Below are positions 36,415 to 44,881 of a stretch of 64,000 nt of DNA, one piece after another (the stretch's first letter is position 1; each line of letters starts with the position of its first letter). The DNA is from Alishewanella aestuarii B11. GTDB taxonomy: Bacteria > Pseudomonadota > Gammaproteobacteria > Enterobacterales > Alteromonadaceae. The notes beneath the pieces were generated by a model. The model made no database searches. It was not told where the DNA came from and worked only from the letters and a program-made list of their open reading frames with translations. The DNA is taken from contig NZ_ALAB01000027.1 in assembly GCF_000280055.1 (NCBI RefSeq), positions 62,001 through 126,000 on the forward strand. Direction: 5' to 3'. The position numbers were made by a program, and so were the translations under genes.

Positions 36415-37431
36415 ATGCATAACGTCTTATTGGCTTTGATTTTTCTTTTGCTACCAAACATGACACTAGCCAGCAATGTGTTGCGCTTAAGCGTCGCACA
36501 GGATGGCAGCGCGCAGTTTCAAACTATTCAGGCGGCACTGGATAGCCTGCCGGCCACTGCTGAGCAGGCAATTATTCAGATTAAGCCGGGTATCTATCAG
36601 GAAAAGCTGTACCTGACACGGGATAAGGTGGCTCTGGTTGGTCAGGGCCGCACTCAGACCATCATTCAATATGCTGAACTGCGCACAAATTGGCTGGCGT
36701 CCCATCCGGATGACTGGGGCAGCGCCGTGGTAAATATCCGCGCCAGCGACATTGCCCTGCTCGGCCTGACGATTAAAAACAGCTATGGTGAACTAACCGG
36801 CGATCATGAACATCAGTTCGCGATCCGTGGCTTTGAGCATGCCAGCCGGATTATTACTGATGACTGCGCCATTATTGCCGGCGGTGCCGATACCCTAAGT
36901 TTGTGGAATAAGACCGACGGCATGTACTACCACCGCAACTGCTATATCGAAGGCCATACCGATATGGTGTGCCCACGTGGCTGGGCTTTTTTTGACAACG
37001 TCACTTTTTACAATCAGAAAGCCTATGCCACCCTGTGGCATGACGGTGAACTGGACCCAGCGCAAAAACTGGTGGTGGTCAATTCGCAGTTCGATGGTGT
37101 ACCCGGCTTTTTGCTGGGCCGCCGCCACTACGATGCGCAGTTTTATCTGATCAATAACAGCTACAGCCCGAATATGGCTGACCGGCCAATCTTCCGTCAC
37201 ACCTATCCGCAACAACCGGAACGTGACCGGGCCAATTTATGGGGCGATCGCTACTACTTTAGCCAGAGCGCTGACAGCGCACCGCGCTATCCGTGGCTGG
37301 CAGATAATCTGGCTACGCATCCGGCTAACCTTAGCGCGGCGCAGATCACCGCACAGTGGACCTTTGACGGTCGCTGGGATCCCGAGGCTGAGCTGGCACG
37401 GCTTTATCAATTAATGGAACAACAACCATGA
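36415..37431 (+). CDS. Pectinesterase (CE8), divergent
   Basis: This 338-residue secreted enzyme demethylates pectin. A signal peptide (about 1-22, LLLPNMTLAS) is followed by repeats of the pectinesterase beta-helix. Compared with plant enzymes, the first Gln is kept in HQFAIRG. The catalytic Asp is kept in GGADTLSL but the preceding Gln is Ala. The second Asp is kept in GHTDMVCP and the Arg in LLGRRHYD. So one oxyanion-hole Gln is missing. I chose the start at 36415 because GGGAG is just upstream and the frame otherwise begins inside the terminator. It overlaps the next gene by 4 bases (ATGA). Confidence 0.85.
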   Translation: MHNVLLALIFLLLPNMTLASNVLRLSVAQDGSAQFQTIQAALDSLPATAEQAIIQIKPGIYQEKLYLTRDKVALVGQGRTQTIIQYAELRTNWLASHPDDWGSAVVNIRASDIALLGLTIKNSYGELTGDHEHQFAIRGFEHASRIITDDCAIIAGGADTLSLWNKTDGMYYHRNCYIEGHTDMVCPRGWAFFDNVTFYNQKAYATLWHDGELDPAQKLVVVNSQFDGVPGFLLGRRHYDAQFYLINNSYSPNMADRPIFRHTYPQQPERDRANLWGDRYYFSQSADSAPRYPWLADNLATHPANLSAAQITAQWTFDGRWDPEAELARLYQLMEQQP

Positions 37432-38192
37432 ATCGACTAATCCTTTGCCTGTGTTTGTTGCTAAGCCTGTCGTTCGCTTCCCAGAGTTTCGCCAACAACC
37501 CGGTACCAGCGCGGCTGCATCTGGTCGGTGACTCGACGATGTCGGTTAAGATCAACCCGGCCTACCCGGAACGCGGTTGGGGTGAGCTGCTACCGGCCTT
37601 TATGCTGTCGCAGCTAACGATTATTAATCATGCCGCCAATGGCCGCAGTACCCGGCGCTTTATCAATGAGGGGCGCTGGCAACTATTGTTAAGCGAACTG
37701 AGTGCCGGCGACTATGTGTTGATCCAGTTTGGCCATAATGACCAGAAAATTGCGGATCCGACGCGCTATGCGGCGCCAGATAGCGACTATCAGGCGTTTT
37801 TACGCCAGTTTGTGGCCGATATTCGTGCCAAAAACGCCATTCCGCTATTGGCAAGTTCGATTTGCCGGCGCAACTTTAACAGTGATGGGGTCTTAATCCG
37901 GGATCTGAACGCCTATGCAGAAGCCACTGCTCAGGTCGCCGCCGAGCTGACAGTAAGCTTCTTTGATTTACAGCAGCAGAGCTGTGACTTTATTGAAAAC
38001 GCCGGCCTGGCGGGCAGTCAGCCGTACTTTATTCAAATTCCGGCTGATCTTTATCGCAAGTATCCCGACGGCAGCACCGATAACACCCATCTGACGCTGC
38101 AGGGTGCCGCTAAGATTGCGCAATTCTTTGTGCGGGAGTTAAAGCGGCAGCAACATCCACTGGCGGCCTATATTTACCGCGAGCTGTTATAA
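37428..38192 (+). CDS. Rhamnogalacturonan acetylesterase (GDSL/SGNH, CE12)
   Basis: This 254-residue secreted esterase has a signal peptide at 1-22 (LSFASQSFAN). The SGNH blocks are complete: GDST (nucleophile Ser), AANGRSTRRFI (Gly/Asn), QFGHNDQK (Asn), and DNTHLTLQGA (Asp/His). It would remove acetyl groups from rhamnogalacturonan and so open the polymer to the hydrolases encoded upstream. Its ATG overlaps the pectinesterase stop. Confidence 0.9.
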   Translation: MNRLILCLCLLLSLSFASQSFANNPVPARLHLVGDSTMSVKINPAYPERGWGELLPAFMLSQLTIINHAANGRSTRRFINEGRWQLLLSELSAGDYVLIQFGHNDQKIADPTRYAAPDSDYQAFLRQFVADIRAKNAIPLLASSICRRNFNSDGVLIRDLNAYAEATAQVAAELTVSFFDLQQQSCDFIENAGLAGSQPYFIQIPADLYRKYPDGSTDNTHLTLQGAAKIAQFFVRELKRQQHPLAAYIYRELL

Positions 38193-38195
38193 AAA

Positions 38196-38215
38196 CGCCC
38201 GGCACAGGCCGGGCG
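38196..38215. terminator. Bidirectional terminator between acetylesterase and grpE
   Basis: CGCCCGGC / GCCGGGCG forms an 8-bp stem with a 4-base loop. On the minus strand it is followed by TTTTT, which fits termination of grpE. On the plus strand the T run is weak. Confidence 0.75.
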
Positions 38216-38237
38216 CTTAGAAACTGGCAGCAAATTG

Positions 38238-38810
38238 TTATTCCGGTGCCTTAGACACCCCAACCATGGCCGGGCGTAATAAGCGGCCATTTAACTCATA
38301 GCCTTTTTGCATCACAAAGGTCACCGTATTCGGCGGTAAATCCGCAGTCGGCTGCATGCTCATCGCCTGGTGCTGCTCCGGATTAAATGGCTGACCGGCC
38401 GGATCCAGCTGGATCACGCCATATTTCTCAACCGTGTCCAGGAAGCTCTTCATCGTCAGTTCGATACCTTCGATCACACCCTTAAAGGCCTCGTCTTCGC
38501 GGTTGATAAAGTTCAGCGCCCGCTCCAGGTTATCCAGTACCGGCAATAAGTCCGAAGCGAACTTCTCCAGCGCGAACTTATGTGCCTTTTCCACATCCTG
38601 CGCGGCGCGGCGGCGGGCGTTATCGGCATCGGCTTTAATGCGCAGCATTAAATCATGTTGCTCAGCCAGCTGACTCTGGGTTTTCGCCAGTTCTTCTTCC
38701 AGCTTGCTGATAATGGTTTGCTCAGACGACAGCTCCACTGTGTCGGCATGGCTATCCGTAGTCTGGTTCAGCTCTTCAGGGGTTTCTGCAGGCTTGTGTT
38801 GCTCAGTCAT
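38238..38810 (-). CDS. grpE: Nucleotide exchange factor GrpE
   Basis: This 190-residue co-chaperone releases ADP from DnaK. An acidic N-terminus and a long coiled coil (about 30-90, with [21 protein letters not shown]) are followed by the beta domain ([20 protein letters not shown], then [21 protein letters not shown]). It lies about 32 kb from dnaK but in the same direction. A sigma-32 promoter lies upstream inside the end of hrcA. Confidence 0.96.
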   Translation of the reverse strand: MTEQHKPAETPEELNQTTDSHADTVELSSEQTIISKLEEELAKTQSQLAEQHDLMLRIKADADNARRRAAQDVEKAHKFALEKFASDLLPVLDNLERALNFINREDEAFKGVIEGIELTMKSFLDTVEKYGVIQLDPAGQPFNPEQHQAMSMQPTADLPPNTVTFVMQKGYELNGRLLRPAMVGVSKAPE

Positions 38811-38841
38811 TGTTACAATACTCCAATTTTGCGTAGGGGTA

Positions 38842-38869
38842 TTATGGGGATCAATTTGGCCGATTCAAG
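38842..38869 (-). promoter_or_regulatory. Sigma-32 promoter of grpE, inside the 3' end of hrcA
   Basis: On the minus strand: CTTGAAT, 13-base spacer, CCCCATAA. The -35 lies within the last codons of hrcA, and the -10 spans its stop. Confidence 0.82.
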
Positions 38870-39870
38870 TTTAAATTTAACTGGGCGGCGCAGGATTCCA
38901 CCAGTGGCACCAGGCGCGCATAATTCATCCGGCGCGGCCCAAGCAGTGCAATAAAGCGGTGTGGCTGTTGCTGATAACTTTGGGCGATCACACTTAGCTG
39001 CGCCAACTCAACAAAGCCCGACTCTTTACCGAGGATCAGTTTGGGTTTGCTATCCTGGGTCACCAACTCCAGTAACTGCATCAGGCCGGCCGGATGTTCC
39101 AACATCTGCACTACCTGCTGCAAGGCCGGGTTTTGCTGATAATCCGGGGTTAGCAACAACTGATGCTGACCAAAGATCAGTGGCTGATGCTGCATAAACT
39201 CATCCAGACTCAGTTGCCCCAGCACCTTTTGCAACAGCGCCTGGCTCAGGCCGCTTTCGCTGCGCAGCAAATTACCGAGCCGGGCTATACCGTCCTGCCA
39301 CTGGCCACCGGCCAGAGCCGCGTTTAACAAGCACAGCACCTTACTTAAGGTAGCCGAATCAATACTTTGCTCACATTGCAGCACCCGGTGCAGAATGTCG
39401 CCGTCTTCATCGATCACCACCAGTAACAAACGGTCACTGGCCAGACGTACCAAATCGATTTGCCGCACTTCACGGCCACTTGCCTTGGGCGCACTGATAA
39501 TAGCGACACAACCGGTCAGGTTAGCCAGTAATTGCCCGGCCTGCTGGCATAATAACGACACCGGCAACTGCGGTACCAAACGCTTTTTAATCTCCGCGGC
39601 CCAGCTATCGCTTAGCGGTTGCAGCTGCAGCATCTTATCGATAAATAACCGGATACCAGAGGTGGTAGGAATGCGGCCGGCTGAAGTATGGGGTGAGCGG
39701 ATCAGCCCCTGCTGTTCCAACTGCACCATGGTATTGCGCACCGTAGCAGAGCTGACAGACAAAGCCTGATTTTCGGCGATCAGTTTGGAGGATACCGGTA
39801 AACCATCCAGCAGATACTGCTCAACGATCAGTTTTAAAATCAGCTCGGTTCTGCTTAATGTTTCGGTCAT
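38851..39870 (-). CDS. hrcA: Heat-inducible transcription repressor HrcA
   Basis: The product is a 339-residue repressor of chaperone operons. The N-terminal winged helix ([21 protein letters not shown], then [20 protein letters not shown]) and the HrcA dimerisation/GAF-like region are clear. Its usual site, CIRCE, is not found upstream of dnaK, grpE or hrcA in the window; targets such as groESL could lie elsewhere. HrcA is absent from enterics such as E. coli, so finding it with sigma-32 promoters suggests dual heat-shock control. It lies 40 bases upstream of grpE. Confidence 0.95.
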   Translation of the reverse strand: MTETLSRTELILKLIVEQYLLDGLPVSSKLIAENQALSVSSATVRNTMVQLEQQGLIRSPHTSAGRIPTTSGIRLFIDKMLQLQPLSDSWAAEIKKRLVPQLPVSLLCQQAGQLLANLTGCVAIISAPKASGREVRQIDLVRLASDRLLLVVIDEDGDILHRVLQCEQSIDSATLSKVLCLLNAALAGGQWQDGIARLGNLLRSESGLSQALLQKVLGQLSLDEFMQHQPLIFGQHQLLLTPDYQQNPALQQVVQMLEHPAGLMQLLELVTQDSKPKLILGKESGFVELAQLSVIAQSYQQQPHRFIALLGPRRMNYARLVPLVESCAAQLNLNLNRPN

Positions 39871-39900
39871 GCGCCTGCACCTGCCTTATATTACTAACTA

Positions 39901-39928
39901 TGATGGGGCCTTTCTAAAAAATTTCAAG
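39901..39928 (-). promoter_or_regulatory. Sigma-32 promoter of hrcA
   Basis: On the minus strand: CTTGAAA, 13-base spacer, CCCCATCA, nearly perfect. It lies 30 bases before the hrcA start, so the repressor gene is itself a heat-shock gene. Confidence 0.82.
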
Positions 39929-40074
39929 CAGCTCAGGACACTAAAGCCAGCAGCCGTTATACTGAGCCAACAGTCTGGCCGCTAGGCAACACGGTGGCCG
40001 GTGCTTACCAGCCCTGTTAACGATGAGCATCTAACTGTGATCTTTTCACTCTGGTCTTTAAATATGGAAGCCTT

Positions 40075-40956
40075 ATGAGTCTTGCCTTTAGCAAAGTAGG
40101 ATTAATCGGTAAACCGCACCACAGCGGCGCCAACCAAACCCTGCTCAGCCTGTATCAGTTTTTGCAGCAACAGGGCCTGAGCGTCTATGTTGAAGAGCGG
40201 GTCGCGCAAAGCTTGCCCATCGCCGCAGCCGAAGTGCTGGATCTGGTGACGCTGGGGAAAACCTGCGATCTGGCAATCGTGGTCGGCGGAGATGGCAATA
40301 TGCTGGGCGCAGCGCGGGTGCTGGCGCGGTTTGATGTGGCAGTACTGGGTGTCAACCGCGGTAATCTTGGTTTTTTAACTGATTTGGCGCCGGAGAGCTT
40401 TGCCGAACCGTTAACTGAGGTGCTGGCCGGAAATTTTGTTACCGAAAAGCGTAACCTGCTGGAAATCGCCGTCCATCGTCACGGCAGTATTAAAAGCAGT
40501 AACAGTGCCGTAAACGAAGCGGTGCTGCACGCCGACAAGGTAGCGCATATGATTGAATTCGAAGCCTATATTAATAACGAATTTGTCTACAGCCAGCGCT
40601 CCGACGGCCTGATTATCAGCACGCCAACCGGCTCAACCGCTTATTCCCTTTCCGGTGGCGGCCCCATTCTGACCCCGGATCTGGATGCTATGAGCCTGGT
40701 GCCAATGTTTCCGCATACGCTAAGTAGCCGGCCGCTGGTAGTATCGGGGAACAGCGAAATTCGCCTGAAAGTAGCAGATACCAATGACGCCCATTTGCAA
40801 ATCAGTTGCGACAGCCATGTGATTCTGGCGGTAATGCCAGGCGATGATATTACCATTCGCAAACACCCTAACCCGCTGCGACTGGTGCATCCGCCCGGCT
40901 ATAGCTATTACCATGTGTTGCGCAATAAACTGGGCTGGGGCAGCAAGTTGTACTAA
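40075..40956 (+). CDS. nadK: NAD kinase
   Basis: This 293-residue enzyme phosphorylates NAD to NADP. The [14 protein letters not shown] motif (catalytic Asp) and [22 protein letters not shown] are diagnostic. It is divergent from hrcA-grpE and followed 80 bases later by recN, an arrangement shared with E. coli (grpE, nadK, recN). Confidence 0.97.
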   Translation: MSLAFSKVGLIGKPHHSGANQTLLSLYQFLQQQGLSVYVEERVAQSLPIAAAEVLDLVTLGKTCDLAIVVGGDGNMLGAARVLARFDVAVLGVNRGNLGFLTDLAPESFAEPLTEVLAGNFVTEKRNLLEIAVHRHGSIKSSNSAVNEAVLHADKVAHMIEFEAYINNEFVYSQRSDGLIISTPTGSTAYSLSGGGPILTPDLDAMSLVPMFPHTLSSRPLVVSGNSEIRLKVADTNDAHLQISCDSHVILAVMPGDDITIRKHPNPLRLVHPPGYSYYHVLRNKLGWGSKLY

Positions 40957-40992
40957 AAAAAATCGGCGCCCGGCTTGCTAAAGTCATTTTTA

Positions 40993-41008
40993 CTGTATAA
41001 ATTTACAC
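40993..41008 (+). promoter_or_regulatory. Second, degenerate LexA box of recN
   Basis: CTGT-N8-ACAC, one mismatch from the consensus CTGT-N8-ACAG. It abuts the perfect box and is offset by 15 bp. Confidence 0.6.
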
Positions 41009-41023
41009 TGTAACTATAAACAG
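41008..41023 (+). promoter_or_regulatory. LexA (SOS) box of recN
   Basis: CTGT-AACTATAA-ACAG is a perfect LexA consensus, 13 bases before the recN start codon. It fits strong SOS control, as in E. coli recN. Confidence 0.88.
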
Positions 41024-41036
41024 TATCAGGTGCCTT

Positions 41037-42710
41037 ATGCTCTGCCATCTTCATATCAGTAATTTTGCCATAGTTCGCGCGCTGGAAATTGACTGGGCGG
41101 GCGGGATGTCAACCATCACCGGTGAAACCGGAGCCGGTAAATCCATTGCCATTGACGCCCTGGCACTGTGCCTGGGCGAACGGGCCGATGCCGCAGTAGT
41201 GCGTCCCGGCGCCGACAAAGCCGATATTGTCGCCACCTTTGATATCTCCGCCCTGCCCGCTGCGCGCGACTTTCTGCAACAACAAGACCTGTTGATGGGT
41301 AACGAATGTATTGTCCGGCGTGTCGTCAGTAATGAAGGCCGTTCCCGCGGTTATATTAATGGCGTGCAGGTGCCGGCGCAGCAGCTAAAGCAACTGGGAC
41401 AGTACCTGTTATCGATCCATGGCCAGCACGCGCATCAACTGCTGTTAAAGGCCGATTATCAGCGTCAGTTACTGGACGCCTATGTCGCCAACAGCGAGCT
41501 GCAGCAGCAATGCCGGCAAAGCTATCGCTACTGGCAGCAGTTGCAGCAGGAGCATCAGGCATTACAGCATTCTCAGCAACAGCGTGATGCCCAGCGCCAG
41601 TTACTGGAGTATCAGGTAGCAGAACTGGATCAGTTTGCGCCACAGGCTGATGAATTCAGCGGGCTGGAAGCCGAACATAGCAGGCTGACGCACGGTAACA
41701 CTCTGCTGTCGCAAAGCCAGCAATGCCTGCAGCAACTATACGATGATGATGAACAAAGCATTTACCGCGCACTGTCTCAGGTAAGCTACCAACTGGAGCA
41801 GTTGCAAGCACTGGACCCGGCATTGGCCGGTATACAGCAAATGCTAAGCGATGCGCTGTTACAAACCGAAGAAGCCAGCCGTGAACTGCGCCGCTATGCC
41901 GATAAGGTGGAACTGGATCCGGAGCGGCTGGCTGAAGTCGACGAGCGACTGGCACAGTGGCTTAATCTGGCCCGCAAGCATCAGATCGCTAATGAACAAC
42001 TGGCAGAGCGGCACCAACAATTAGCGGCAGAACTGGCAGAGTTAACCGGCTCAGAGCAGCGGCTGACCGAACTGGAACTGGCTATCCAGCAAGCCAGTCG
42101 CCAATATCAGCAGGCTGCGGCAGCTTTAACAGCCGCCCGCCAGCAGGCGGCCTCGGAGCTAAGCGAGCTGATCAGCAAAAATATGCATGAACTGAGCATG
42201 GCCAATGCCCGCTTTGCTATCAATGTTTCGACCTTGCCGTTAGAGCAGGCCAGCGCCAACGGCCTGGATCTGATCAGTTTTGAGGTATCGACCAACCCGG
42301 GCCAGCCACTGCAAGCCTTAAGTAAGGTCGCCTCCGGCGGTGAATTATCACGGATCAGCCTGGCGGTACAGGTAATACTGGCGGATAAGGTCACCACCCC
42401 TACCTTGATTTTCGATGAAGTGGATGTCGGGATCAGCGGCCCGGTAGCTGCTGGCGTCGGCCGCTTATTACGCCAGCTGGGTCAAAGTACCCAGATTATT
42501 TGCGTTACCCACCTGCCGCAAGTGGCGAGCCAGGGCCATCAGCAGTTATTTGTGGAAAAATATACCGATGGTATCGCCACCGAAACCCGGATGCGCCAGC
42601 TCAGTGATGATGAGCGGATCCAGGAAATTGCCCGTCTGCTGGCCGGCGAGAATATCAGTGCCAATGCGCTGGCCAATGCGCGGGAACTTTTGTGTACCCC
42701 AGCAGTCTGA
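41037..42710 (+). CDS. recN: DNA repair protein RecN
   Basis: This 557-residue SMC-like ATPase acts in double-strand break repair. Walker A is GETGAGKS near residue 30. Long glutamine-rich coiled coils (about 150-380) separate it from the signature SGGELSRISLAVQV and Walker B LIFDEVDVGISG, and the D-loop region CVTHLPQVAS follows. The length is typical. Two LexA boxes control it. Confidence 0.97.
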   Translation: MLCHLHISNFAIVRALEIDWAGGMSTITGETGAGKSIAIDALALCLGERADAAVVRPGADKADIVATFDISALPAARDFLQQQDLLMGNECIVRRVVSNEGRSRGYINGVQVPAQQLKQLGQYLLSIHGQHAHQLLLKADYQRQLLDAYVANSELQQQCRQSYRYWQQLQQEHQALQHSQQQRDAQRQLLEYQVAELDQFAPQADEFSGLEAEHSRLTHGNTLLSQSQQCLQQLYDDDEQSIYRALSQVSYQLEQLQALDPALAGIQQMLSDALLQTEEASRELRRYADKVELDPERLAEVDERLAQWLNLARKHQIANEQLAERHQQLAAELAELTGSEQRLTELELAIQQASRQYQQAAAALTAARQQAASELSELISKNMHELSMANARFAINVSTLPLEQASANGLDLISFEVSTNPGQPLQALSKVASGGELSRISLAVQVILADKVTTPTLIFDEVDVGISGPVAAGVGRLLRQLGQSTQIICVTHLPQVASQGHQQLFVEKYTDGIATETRMRQLSDDERIQEIARLLAGENISANALANARELLCTPAV

Positions 42711-42860
42711 GCTGCAGTTTTGCTGCGCTAAGCTGCACAGCACCAAAGGTGTGTAAGCAGCTTAGCCCGGCAACGAAACCCGACTTTACCGCACCGTACT
42801 CAGAAACAGGTTTTTTGCTTACGCATCCTGGGTTATGATGACGGCACTTAGGTTGATGAC

Positions 42861-43217
42861 ATGGTATCTATGAAAGCAGTAGTAAAAATCGTCTTACTGG
42901 CGGCAGCTCTTAGCCTGAGCGCCTGTAGCAGCTGGGTATACCGTATTGATATTCCGCAGGGTAACTTTTTAGAGCAAAAGGACGTTGATAAACTCCGTAT
43001 TGCCATGACCAAGGAGCAGGTGGTGTTTGTACTGGGTAATCCGGTCGCAGCCAACCCCTTTGACCACGATACCTGGCATTACTTTTATGCCCTGAAAGGC
43101 GGCCGTGGCAATAACTTTGAAAAGCGCCTGGTGGTGGAGTTTAAAGATGACCGGCTGGTCAATATCAGTGGTGACTTTGATAAACACCCGGACTTTGATA
43201 AACCGCTGGATATTTAA
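42861..43217 (+). CDS. bamE: Outer membrane assembly lipoprotein BamE
   Basis: This 118-residue lipoprotein has lipobox SLSAC and the BamE/SmpA core: YRIDIPQGNFLEQKDVDKL, MTKEQVVFVLGNP and DTWHYFY. It is a subunit of the BAM complex that folds outer-membrane proteins. ATG 42861 or 42870 may be the start; AGG upstream favours the first. The 150 bases between recN and this gene hold only a weak promoter-like sequence (TTTTTT, 17 bases, TATGAT). Confidence 0.95.
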   Translation: MVSMKAVVKIVLLAAALSLSACSSWVYRIDIPQGNFLEQKDVDKLRIAMTKEQVVFVLGNPVAANPFDHDTWHYFYALKGGRGNNFEKRLVVEFKDDRLVNISGDFDKHPDFDKPLDI

Positions 43218-43243
43218 GACAGCATATTAGCAAGATATACAGC

Positions 43244-43270
43244 AAAGCCGCTTTATCGCGGCTTTTTTAT
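43244..43270 (+). terminator. Rho-independent terminator of bamE
   Basis: AAAGCCGC / GCGGCTTT (8-bp stem, 6-base loop) is followed by TTTTAT. It lies 27 bases after the bamE stop. Confidence 0.82.
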
Positions 43271-43277
43271 TGTAGTC

Positions 43278-43325
43278 ATTGTTGTTGTGATTTTTTTTGT
43301 GATTTTTGTTGTGATTATTGTTGTA
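43278..43325. repeat. Low-complexity T/G tract between bamE and rnfH
   Basis: Imperfect repeats of TTGTTGTGATT and TTTTTTGTGATT fill this stretch between the bamE terminator and the end of rnfH. The opposite strand yields an Asn/His/Lys-rich open frame that I consider spurious. Confidence 0.6.
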
Positions 43326-43374
43326 AGCGTCGCGGCCAAACTGCGGTAGGATGGCATACCAAACTGCTTTGACC

Positions 43375-43725
43375 TTATAAATGACCACCGGTAACTTTAT
43401 TCGCCCGCCCCTCGTCCTTAGCTTTTTCGGCACGGCGCCGACGCAAATCTTTCGGATCAGCAATCAAAGGTCGGTAGATTTCAATCCGGTCGCCGTCTTT
43501 CACTTTATCACTTAGCTTCACCGGCCGGCTCCAGACCCCCACTTTTTGTTCGCTCAGGTTAATCTGCGGAAATTGCTGCAAAATACCGGATTGACGGATA
43601 ATCTGCTCAACACAGGTATCAGCCGGCACCGAGATAGTTAACAAAGCCTGCCGCTCCGGCAAGGCATACGCCACCTCAACGCTAATGGTATCGGAAATGG
43701 CGGCACCTGCGCTGTTATTCACCAT
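43375..43725 (-). CDS. RnfH/RatB family protein (ubiquitin-like fold)
   Basis: The product is a small protein of 116 residues. Its core, [33 protein letters not shown], then [27 protein letters not shown], is that of the RnfH (YfjF) family with a beta-grasp fold. The tail is basic ([16 protein letters not shown]). The gene pairs with ratA, overlapping it by 11 bases. Function is not well settled in the family; the name RatB comes from the neighbour. Confidence 0.9.
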   Translation of the reverse strand: MVNNSAGAAISDTISVEVAYALPERQALLTISVPADTCVEQIIRQSGILQQFPQINLSEQKVGVWSRPVKLSDKVKDGDRIEIYRPLIADPKDLRRRRAEKAKDEGRANKVTGGHL

Positions 43726-44155
43726 AAACTTGCTTCGCTCTCTGGGTAAAGGCGTTGACCATGGCAGCCGTTAACTCCTGAAATATCTTGCCAAAGGCAA
43801 ACTGCACCAACTTATTTGAAAATTCAAATTCCAGCTGCAAAATCACCTTGCAGGCTTGCTCATTTAACGGCACAAACTGCCAGCCGCCCTGCAAGCGCTT
43901 AAAAGGCCCATCAACCAGCTGCATTTCTATGCGTTGTACCGGGTGTAAAATATTACGGGTAGTAAAGCTTTGCCCAATGCCTGCCTTGGAAACTTCCAGT
44001 TTCGCCACCATTTCCTGTTCAGTGTGGCGGATCACCGTGGCTTTGGTACAGCCGGGTAAAAATTGCGGATAATCCGGCACCGCATTAACCAGGTCGTACA
44101 TTTGTTGCGCGCTGTAAAAAACCAAGGCACTGCGCTCAATTTGTGGCATACTCAC
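43715..44155 (-). CDS. ratA: RatA family START-domain protein (ribosome association / ubiquinone-binding)
   Basis: This 146-residue protein has a polyketide cyclase/COQ10-like START fold: [22 protein letters not shown], then [35 protein letters not shown]. In E. coli RatA was reported to block 70S ribosome association, while homologues bind ubiquinone. The start has GGGGAG just upstream. It is divergent from smpB. Confidence 0.92.
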   Translation of the reverse strand: MSMPQIERSALVFYSAQQMYDLVNAVPDYPQFLPGCTKATVIRHTEQEMVAKLEVSKAGIGQSFTTRNILHPVQRIEMQLVDGPFKRLQGGWQFVPLNEQACKVILQLEFEFSNKLVQFAFGKIFQELTAAMVNAFTQRAKQVYGE

Positions 44156-44255
44156 TCCCCTTTAAACTCGCCGCCGATTGTAACAGAATAACGCGCTGCA
44201 ACAAGGCATGAGCCATCGCTGACATCCAACACTGAGCTGCGACAAGTAACGAAAT

Positions 44256-44738
44256 ATGAGCAAAAAACAAGCAAGCAAAAACAAAAACGGTACCATAGCG
44301 CAAAACCGCAAAGCGCGGCACGAGTACTTTTTAGAAGACCGCTACGAAGCCGGCCTGGCCCTGCAAGGCTGGGAATTAAAAAGTATTCGCGAGGGCAAGG
44401 TCAACCTGTCCGACTCTTATGTCATTTTGCATAATGGTGAAGCCTTTTTACTCGGCGCACAAATTCAGCCGCTAAACAGTGCCTCTACCCATGTGGTATG
44501 CGACCCCGAGCGCAGCCGCAAACTGCTGCTGCACAAGCGCGAGCTAAGTAAACTTGTTGGCCTGAAAGAGCGCGAAGGTTATACCCTGGTCGCCACCGCC
44601 ATGTACTGGAAAGCCTGCTGGGTAAAGCTGGAGTTTCATTTAGCCAAGGGCAAGAAAAGCTATGACAAGCGTGACGATATTAAAGACCGCGACTGGTCAC
44701 GCGAGAAAGAGCGCATGATGAAACACAGTAAACACTAA
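44256..44738 (+). CDS. smpB: SsrA-binding protein SmpB
   Basis: This 160-residue protein brings tmRNA to stalled ribosomes. Motifs: [35 protein letters not shown], then LGAQIQPLN and [20 protein letters not shown]; the basic tail ends [15 protein letters not shown]. It lies directly upstream of ssrA, with a sigma-32 promoter beginning six bases after its stop. Confidence 0.97.
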   Translation: MSKKQASKNKNGTIAQNRKARHEYFLEDRYEAGLALQGWELKSIREGKVNLSDSYVILHNGEAFLLGAQIQPLNSASTHVVCDPERSRKLLLHKRELSKLVGLKEREGYTLVATAMYWKACWVKLEFHLAKGKKSYDKRDDIKDRDWSREKERMMKHSKH

Positions 44739-44744
44739 AACACC

Positions 44745-44773
44745 CTTGAAACTTTTTCCGCCTGGCCCCATCT
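44745..44773 (+). promoter_or_regulatory. Perfect sigma-32 promoter upstream of ssrA
   Basis: CTTGAAA (44745-44751), 14-base spacer, CCCCATCT (44766-44773) equals the sigma-32 consensus at every fixed position. It is on the ssrA strand, six bases after the smpB stop and about 110 bases before the mature tmRNA 5' end. Confidence 0.85.
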
Positions 44774-44813
44774 AATTAGGGCGACAGGAAAACGGCTAAA
44801 GCATAAAGCCCGC

Positions 44814-44842
44814 TTGTGTAAAGCAATCAGGCTGCGTACAAT
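44814..44842 (+). promoter_or_regulatory. Sigma-70 promoter of ssrA
   Basis: TTGTGT, 17-base spacer, TACAAT. The predicted start is about 30 bases before the mature 5' end, as expected for a precursor trimmed by RNase P. Confidence 0.7.
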
Positions 44843-44881
44843 AGCCAAACACTGAAAGTGAGTGTTACTTCCACAGAATTC

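Noticed and set aside
43227..43463. 78-codon minus-strand frame rich in Asn, His and Lys
   Set aside because: The composition comes from the T/G repeat read on the other strand; it overlaps the bamE terminator and the end of rnfH.
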